Both the position numbers and the translations under genes were made by a program. Below are positions 39,580 to 42,784 of a stretch of 42,784 nt of DNA, one piece after another. The first letter of the stretch is position 1. The number at the start of each line of letters is the position of its first letter. Under the pieces are notes generated by a model. It had not been told where the DNA came from. It searched no databases and saw only the letters and a program-made list of their open reading frames with translations. Location: assembly GCA_020026355.1 (NCBI GenBank), contig JAHHQP010000015.1, positions 1-42,784 on the forward strand, given 5' to 3'. The stretch comes from Bacteroidales bacterium (GTDB taxonomy: Bacteria; Bacteroidota; Bacteroidia; Bacteroidales; UBA932).

Positions 39580-40638
39580 CTAATAATTGTCGAGATTGTA
39601 TTTCGTCAGGATGTCGAGATGCAGATGATGATCCCGTTCCATGACTTCCTTCTTCAGCGCCAGATGCTCTGAAAGGAGGCAGTAGGCGGAATAGGAGAGC
39701 TGCGTCACCTTGCTGGCGATCAGGATGTCCACGGTGCCGTCTTTCAATGCTTCGATGTTCTTCGCCAGATTGTCGAAGCCGATGATCCTCATGTCCGGCT
39801 TACGGTATTTCGCCAAGGTCCTGCTGACGATGTTGATGCGGGAGCTGAGCATGGCGATGAGCTTGATGTCCGGTTGCTGCTCGAGCGTTTCCGCAAGGGC
39901 ACGGTTCGAACCTTCCGGATCCTGAGGGTCTATCTCCAGGGTGATCCGCTCGCAATCCGGAAAATGCTGCTCCAGATATTCATAGAATCCTCTTCTGCGG
40001 TTCACCGTCGGATCGGAACGGTTGTCCTTGTCTCGTCTGAGTCGGAGATGGAGGACTTTCTTCACTTCATCGGCCGTCAGTCTTTCGGTCAGCAGATAGC
40101 CGCAGAGTTCTCCGCTCCGGTACATCTGCGTACCGAAGAAAGCCAGATAACTGTCGCTATGTATCTTTGTGTCAATGAGGACGTAAGGGATGTTCCTGGC
40201 AGCCAGGGTCTCCGCGAAGTCATGAGCCTCCTGCGGAAAGAAAGGGGGGAGGATGACTCCGTCAGGATGGGCGGCCAGCACTTCCGCGCAGGTCTTCTTG
40301 AAAGACTCGGCATCATACTGGTTGAAGAACCAGACCTTGCCTTGGGTTCCGAATTTCGCACAGTCCCTTCTTCCCATGCGGTAGCCGGTACAGATATTGT
40401 CCCAATAATCTTCCTTGTCGTGTTCCGGCTGGATGCTGGCGATCATCAGGTCATCTTTCTTCGCGAGCAGGGAAGCGTTCAGGTTCATCTCATAGCCCAG
40501 TTCCTTGATGACGGCCTTGACTTTCGCTTTCGTCTTCTCTGATACTTCACCTCGGTCATGCAGTACGCGGTCAACGGTCCCGATGGATACGCCGGCCTTT
40601 CTGGCGACATCTGTAACGGTCGTTTTCGTCTTTTCCAT
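39580..40638 (-). CDS. LacI-family regulator of the KDG/KDPG genes
   Basis: The 352-residue product opens with TTVTDVARKAGVSIGTVDRVLHDRGEVSEKT, a LacI-type HTH and hinge, followed by a periplasmic-binding-type sugar sensor domain. It lies divergent from kdgK. The shared intergenic region holds an 18-bp near-perfect palindrome centred equally from both -7 boxes. It therefore probably regulates itself and kdgK-eda. The ligand may be 2-keto-3-deoxygluconate or a related uronate product; this is inference from the neighbours. Confidence 0.92.
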   Translation of the reverse strand: MEKTKTTVTDVARKAGVSIGTVDRVLHDRGEVSEKTKAKVKAVIKELGYEMNLNASLLAKKDDLMIASIQPEHDKEDYWDNICTGYRMGRRDCAKFGTQGKVWFFNQYDAESFKKTCAEVLAAHPDGVILPPFFPQEAHDFAETLAARNIPYVLIDTKIHSDSYLAFFGTQMYRSGELCGYLLTERLTADEVKKVLHLRLRRDKDNRSDPTVNRRRGFYEYLEQHFPDCERITLEIDPQDPEGSNRALAETLEQQPDIKLIAMLSSRINIVSRTLAKYRKPDMRIIGFDNLAKNIEALKDGTVDILIASKVTQLSYSAYCLLSEHLALKKEVMERDHHLHLDILTKYNLDNY

Positions 40639-40663
40639 ACTCCTCCTTTTACAATGCTTTCTG

Positions 40664-40731
40664 CAAAGATATAAAAAAATGAAAAAAATCCGTGTGCGTA
40701 CACGGAAAATTGAAAAATAGTCCTATCTTTG
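40664..40731. promoter_or_regulatory. Divergent lacI / kdgK promoters with a central LacI-type operator
   Basis: Minus strand: TATCTTTG at 40664-40671 serves the LacI gene. Plus strand: TATCTTTG at 40724-40731 serves kdgK. Between them TCCGTGTGCGTACACGGA (40689-40706) is an 18-bp palindrome with one mismatched pair near the centre. Exactly 17 bases separate it from each -7 box, so the operator takes up both -33 regions. A bound LacI dimer would block both promoters. Confidence 0.8.
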
Positions 40732-40770
40732 CGAAGTCAAAATAGAATTACATTTAAACATTACATCGAT

Positions 40771-41793
40771 ATGGCAAAAGTTATCACACTTGGAGAGATC
40801 ATGCTGAGACTCTCGACCCCGGGCAACACTCGTTTCGTTCAGTCTGATTCATTCGACGTCGTCTATGGTGGCGGTGAGGCCAATGTAGCGGTCAGCTGCG
40901 CGAATTACGGTCACGACGCTTACTTCGTCACGAAACTTCCTGAGCACGAGATCGGACAGTCTGCGGTGAACGCTCTCCGTAAATATGGCGTGAAGACCGA
41001 CCATATCGCCAGAGGCGGCAACCGTGTCGGCATATATTACCTTGAGTCCGGCGCTTCCATGCGTCCGAGCAAGGTCATCTACGATCGTGCCGGTTCTTCC
41101 ATCGCTGAAGCTGATCCTTCCGACTTCGATTTCGACGCGATCATGGAGGGTGCAGACTGGTTCCATTGGTCCGGAATCACTCCGGCGATTTCCGACAAGG
41201 CCGCTGAACTCACCAGACTGGCTTGCGAGGCTGCGAAACGTCACGGCGTGACCGTTTCCGTTGACCTGAACTTCAGAAAGAAACTCTGGACGAAGGAGAA
41301 GGCTCAGTCCATCATGAGACCGCTCATGCAGTATGTTGACGTATGTATCGGAAACGAGGAGGATGCAGAGCTCTGTCTCGGTTTCAAACCGGAGGCTGAC
41401 GTTGAAGGCGGAAAGACCGATGCGGAAGGTTACAAAGGTATCTTCAAGGCAATGGCTGAAGAATTCGGATTCAAATATGTGATCTCTACACTCCGTGAGT
41501 CCTTCTCCGCTACTCACAACGGCTGGAAGGCGATGATCTACAACGGCAAGGAGTTCTACGAGTCCAGGAGATACGACATCTTCCCGATCATCGACCGTGT
41601 CGGTGGCGGTGACTCTTTCTCAGGCGGTATCATCCATGGTCTTCTTACGAAAGACAATCAGGGCGATGCTCTCGAGTTCGCAGTTGCGGCATCCGCACTC
41701 AAGCATACGATCAACGGAGACTTCAACCTCGTGTCCGCCCAGGAAGTCGAGGCTCTTGCAGGTGGTGATGCCAGCGGTCGTGTGCAGCGTTAA
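40771..41793 (+). CDS. kdgK: 2-keto-3-deoxygluconate kinase
   Basis: The 340-residue product phosphorylates 2-keto-3-deoxygluconate to KDPG in uronate breakdown. It belongs to the PfkB sugar kinase family: GGGEANVAVSCANYG at the N-terminus and DRVGGGDSFSGGII near the C-terminus, whose Asp acts as the catalytic base. The start is placed at ATG 40771, where the conserved MAKVITLGEIMLRL begins; the open frame also includes codons upstream to 40729, inside the promoter region. eda follows after 39 bases. Together they convert KDG to pyruvate and glyceraldehyde 3-phosphate. Confidence 0.92.
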   Translation: MAKVITLGEIMLRLSTPGNTRFVQSDSFDVVYGGGEANVAVSCANYGHDAYFVTKLPEHEIGQSAVNALRKYGVKTDHIARGGNRVGIYYLESGASMRPSKVIYDRAGSSIAEADPSDFDFDAIMEGADWFHWSGITPAISDKAAELTRLACEAAKRHGVTVSVDLNFRKKLWTKEKAQSIMRPLMQYVDVCIGNEEDAELCLGFKPEADVEGGKTDAEGYKGIFKAMAEEFGFKYVISTLRESFSATHNGWKAMIYNGKEFYESRRYDIFPIIDRVGGGDSFSGGIIHGLLTKDNQGDALEFAVAASALKHTINGDFNLVSAQEVEALAGGDASGRVQR

Positions 41794-41832
41794 TTTCCAG
41801 AAGTAAACAATAAGATCGATATATCAGAAGTT

Positions 41833-42501
41833 ATGGCAAGATTTGACAAGATTGCAGTTATGGAAAAGATCGGTTCCACAGGAATGGTACCGGTATTCTA
41901 TAACAAAGATGTAGAAGTAGCGAAGAAAGTGGTGAAAGCCTGCTATGATGGCGGTGTCCGCGCTTTCGAGTTCACGAACAGAGGCGACTTCGCACATGAA
42001 GTGTTCGCAGAGGTGATCAAGTTCGCTGCAGAAGAGTGCCCGGAGATGGCGATGGGTGTAGGTTCCGTAGTGGATCCCGCAACTGCAGCCCTCTATATCC
42101 AGATGGGTGCATGTTTCGTAGTAGGTCCGCTTTTCAATCCGGAAATCGCAAGAATCTGCAACCGCCGTCTGGTTCCTTATACTCCAGGATGCGGTAGCAT
42201 CTCTGAAGTGGGAGCTGCACAGGAAGTCGGTTGCGACCTCTGCAAGGTATTCCCGGGTGACGTTCTCGGTCCTGCTTTCGTGAAAGGTCTAAGAGCTCCG
42301 ATGCCATGGAGCAGACTCATGGTGACAGGTGGTGTGAAACCTACCCAGGAGAATCTTGAAGGATGGTTCAAGGCTGGAGTCTATTGTGTCGGTATGGGCA
42401 GCAATCTCTTCCCGAAGGAGGTGATCGCCGCTGAAGATTGGGGCAAGATCTCCGAACTTTGCGCCGGTGCTCTCCAGATCATCAGGGAAATCCGCAGATA
42501 G
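41833..42501 (+). CDS. eda: KDPG (2-keto-3-deoxy-6-phosphogluconate) aldolase
   Basis: The 222-residue product cleaves KDPG to pyruvate and glyceraldehyde 3-phosphate. It is a class I aldolase: the Schiff-base lysine is in CDLCKVFPGDVLGPAFVKG, the general-base Glu in AFEFTNRG, and the phosphate-binding loop in VTGGVKPT. The length fits the family. It is in an operon with kdgK and is followed by a strong terminator. The isomerase and oxidoreductase steps that make KDG from uronates are not in the window. Confidence 0.93.
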   Translation: MARFDKIAVMEKIGSTGMVPVFYNKDVEVAKKVVKACYDGGVRAFEFTNRGDFAHEVFAEVIKFAAEECPEMAMGVGSVVDPATAALYIQMGACFVVGPLFNPEIARICNRRLVPYTPGCGSISEVGAAQEVGCDLCKVFPGDVLGPAFVKGLRAPMPWSRLMVTGGVKPTQENLEGWFKAGVYCVGMGSNLFPKEVIAAEDWGKISELCAGALQIIREIRR

Positions 42502-42570
42502 ACCGGTAGTCCGGGATAGTCGTCAATTCATTCGTACTACCATAATAATTATAAAAGTTATACTATAACC

Positions 42571-42608
42571 TGCAGGGAGCGGCCGTGAGGTCGCTCCCTG
42601 CAATTTTT
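42571..42608 (+). terminator. Rho-independent terminator after eda
   Basis: TGCAGGGAGCG (42571-42581) and CGCTCCCTGCA (42592-42602) form a perfect 11-bp stem with a 10-base loop, followed by ATTTTT. It ends the kdgK-eda transcript. Confidence 0.92.
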
Positions 42609-42668
42609 AATCTATCCTCATCCGGAGATGGCTGGTGTCCCTGACCCAGATGCCGCAGTGTTCTTCAG

Positions 42669-42784
42669 TCAAGGTACCTGGACCTCATCGGGTTCTTCGC
42701 CTGGTTTGTTGTAACGGACACAACGGACAGGGGAGGCAGAGGTCCTGTTACCCCAGCCTTGATCGACCGGGCCGGAATATTCGA
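42669..42784 (-). CDS. C-terminus of a gene cut by the right edge (secreted-protein type end)
   Basis: An open frame on the minus strand runs from the window edge to a TGA at 42669-42671, giving about 37 residues. It ends with EYSGPVDQGWGNRTSASPV, then RCVRYNKPGEEPDEVQVP. The GWGN...PVRCVRY pattern is the usual end of Bacteroidetes cell-surface proteins of the FISUMP/fimbrillin type. The start and body lie outside the window, so the family call is tentative. Confidence 0.45.
   Translation of the reverse strand, partial: EYSGPVDQGWGNRTSASPVRCVRYNKPGEEPDEVQVP

Noticed and set aside
42609..42668. Short minus-strand frame after the partial gene (ending HLRMRID)
   Set aside because: It is in another frame, has no start of its own and could only be read with a frameshift that I cannot support.
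1..42784. CRISPR arrays, tRNA or rRNA genes, insertion sequences, prophage genes
   Set aside because: None found by reading both strands; the only clear repeats are those listed.

Overview
The window looks like chromosomal DNA of a strictly or mostly anaerobic member of the Bacteroidales. The evidence is the set of families (HmuY/HmuR/HmuS, fused FeoA-FeoB, DUF4491, TonB receptors with a carboxypeptidase-like N-terminal domain), the Bacteroidetes-type promoters (TTTG or TTG, about 19-20 bases, then TAnnTTTG) and the absence of clear Shine-Dalgarno sites. Family or genus cannot be fixed from the sequence alone.

Layout. 1-2000: small secreted proteins (a DUF4251-type protein with an 18-bp repeat, a Cys/His-rich protein) and a fragment of a glycoside hydrolase. 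2191-6170: SbcCD nuclease. 6255-7706: TrkH potassium channel subunit. 7708-9021 (minus): histidine-type phosphatase related to MINPP phytases. 9150-10448: small lipoprotein plus a MauE/DoxX-thioredoxin fusion. 10458-12941 (minus): MATE exporter and a PAP2 phosphatase. 13029-13856: AraC regulator. 14131-32740: an iron, heme and metal region, described below. 32802-36232: cell-surface glycan genes (GT4, flippase, GT2). 36185-37941 (minus): Y-family DNA polymerase with a YolD-like partner. 38046-39578: GNAT-nitrilase fusion. 39580-42501: LacI regulator divergent from a KDG kinase / KDPG aldolase operon. The right edge cuts a further minus-strand gene.

The most interesting part is 14.1-32.7 kb. 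A regulator that joins an ScdA/YtfE-like hemerythrin (di-iron) domain to a LuxR/NarL-type HTH lies just upstream of feoAB. Four promoters downstream of it (feoAB, a calycin-like lipoprotein, the hmuYRSTUV heme operon, and a metal permease with two HMA domains plus a TonB receptor) carry related copies of one inverted repeat, TACCAAG-N2-CTTGGTA. Its centre is 30.5-31.5 bases upstream of each -7 box, and its right arm merges with the -33 element. The 7-2-7 geometry with outer TAC/GTA is that of NarL-type sites, so the hemerythrin-LuxR protein is the obvious candidate to bind it. That would make the region one locally encoded regulon for ferrous iron, heme iron and another metal, read out by a di-iron sensor. 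The motif and spacing are seen directly; the regulator assignment and sign of control are inferred.

Within this block there are further oddities: two paralogous small lipoproteins next to feoAB and hmu, an HmuY that is a tandem duplication, an HmuS with a methionine-rich insert of about 113 residues, and a perfect 14-bp hairpin inside hmuR.
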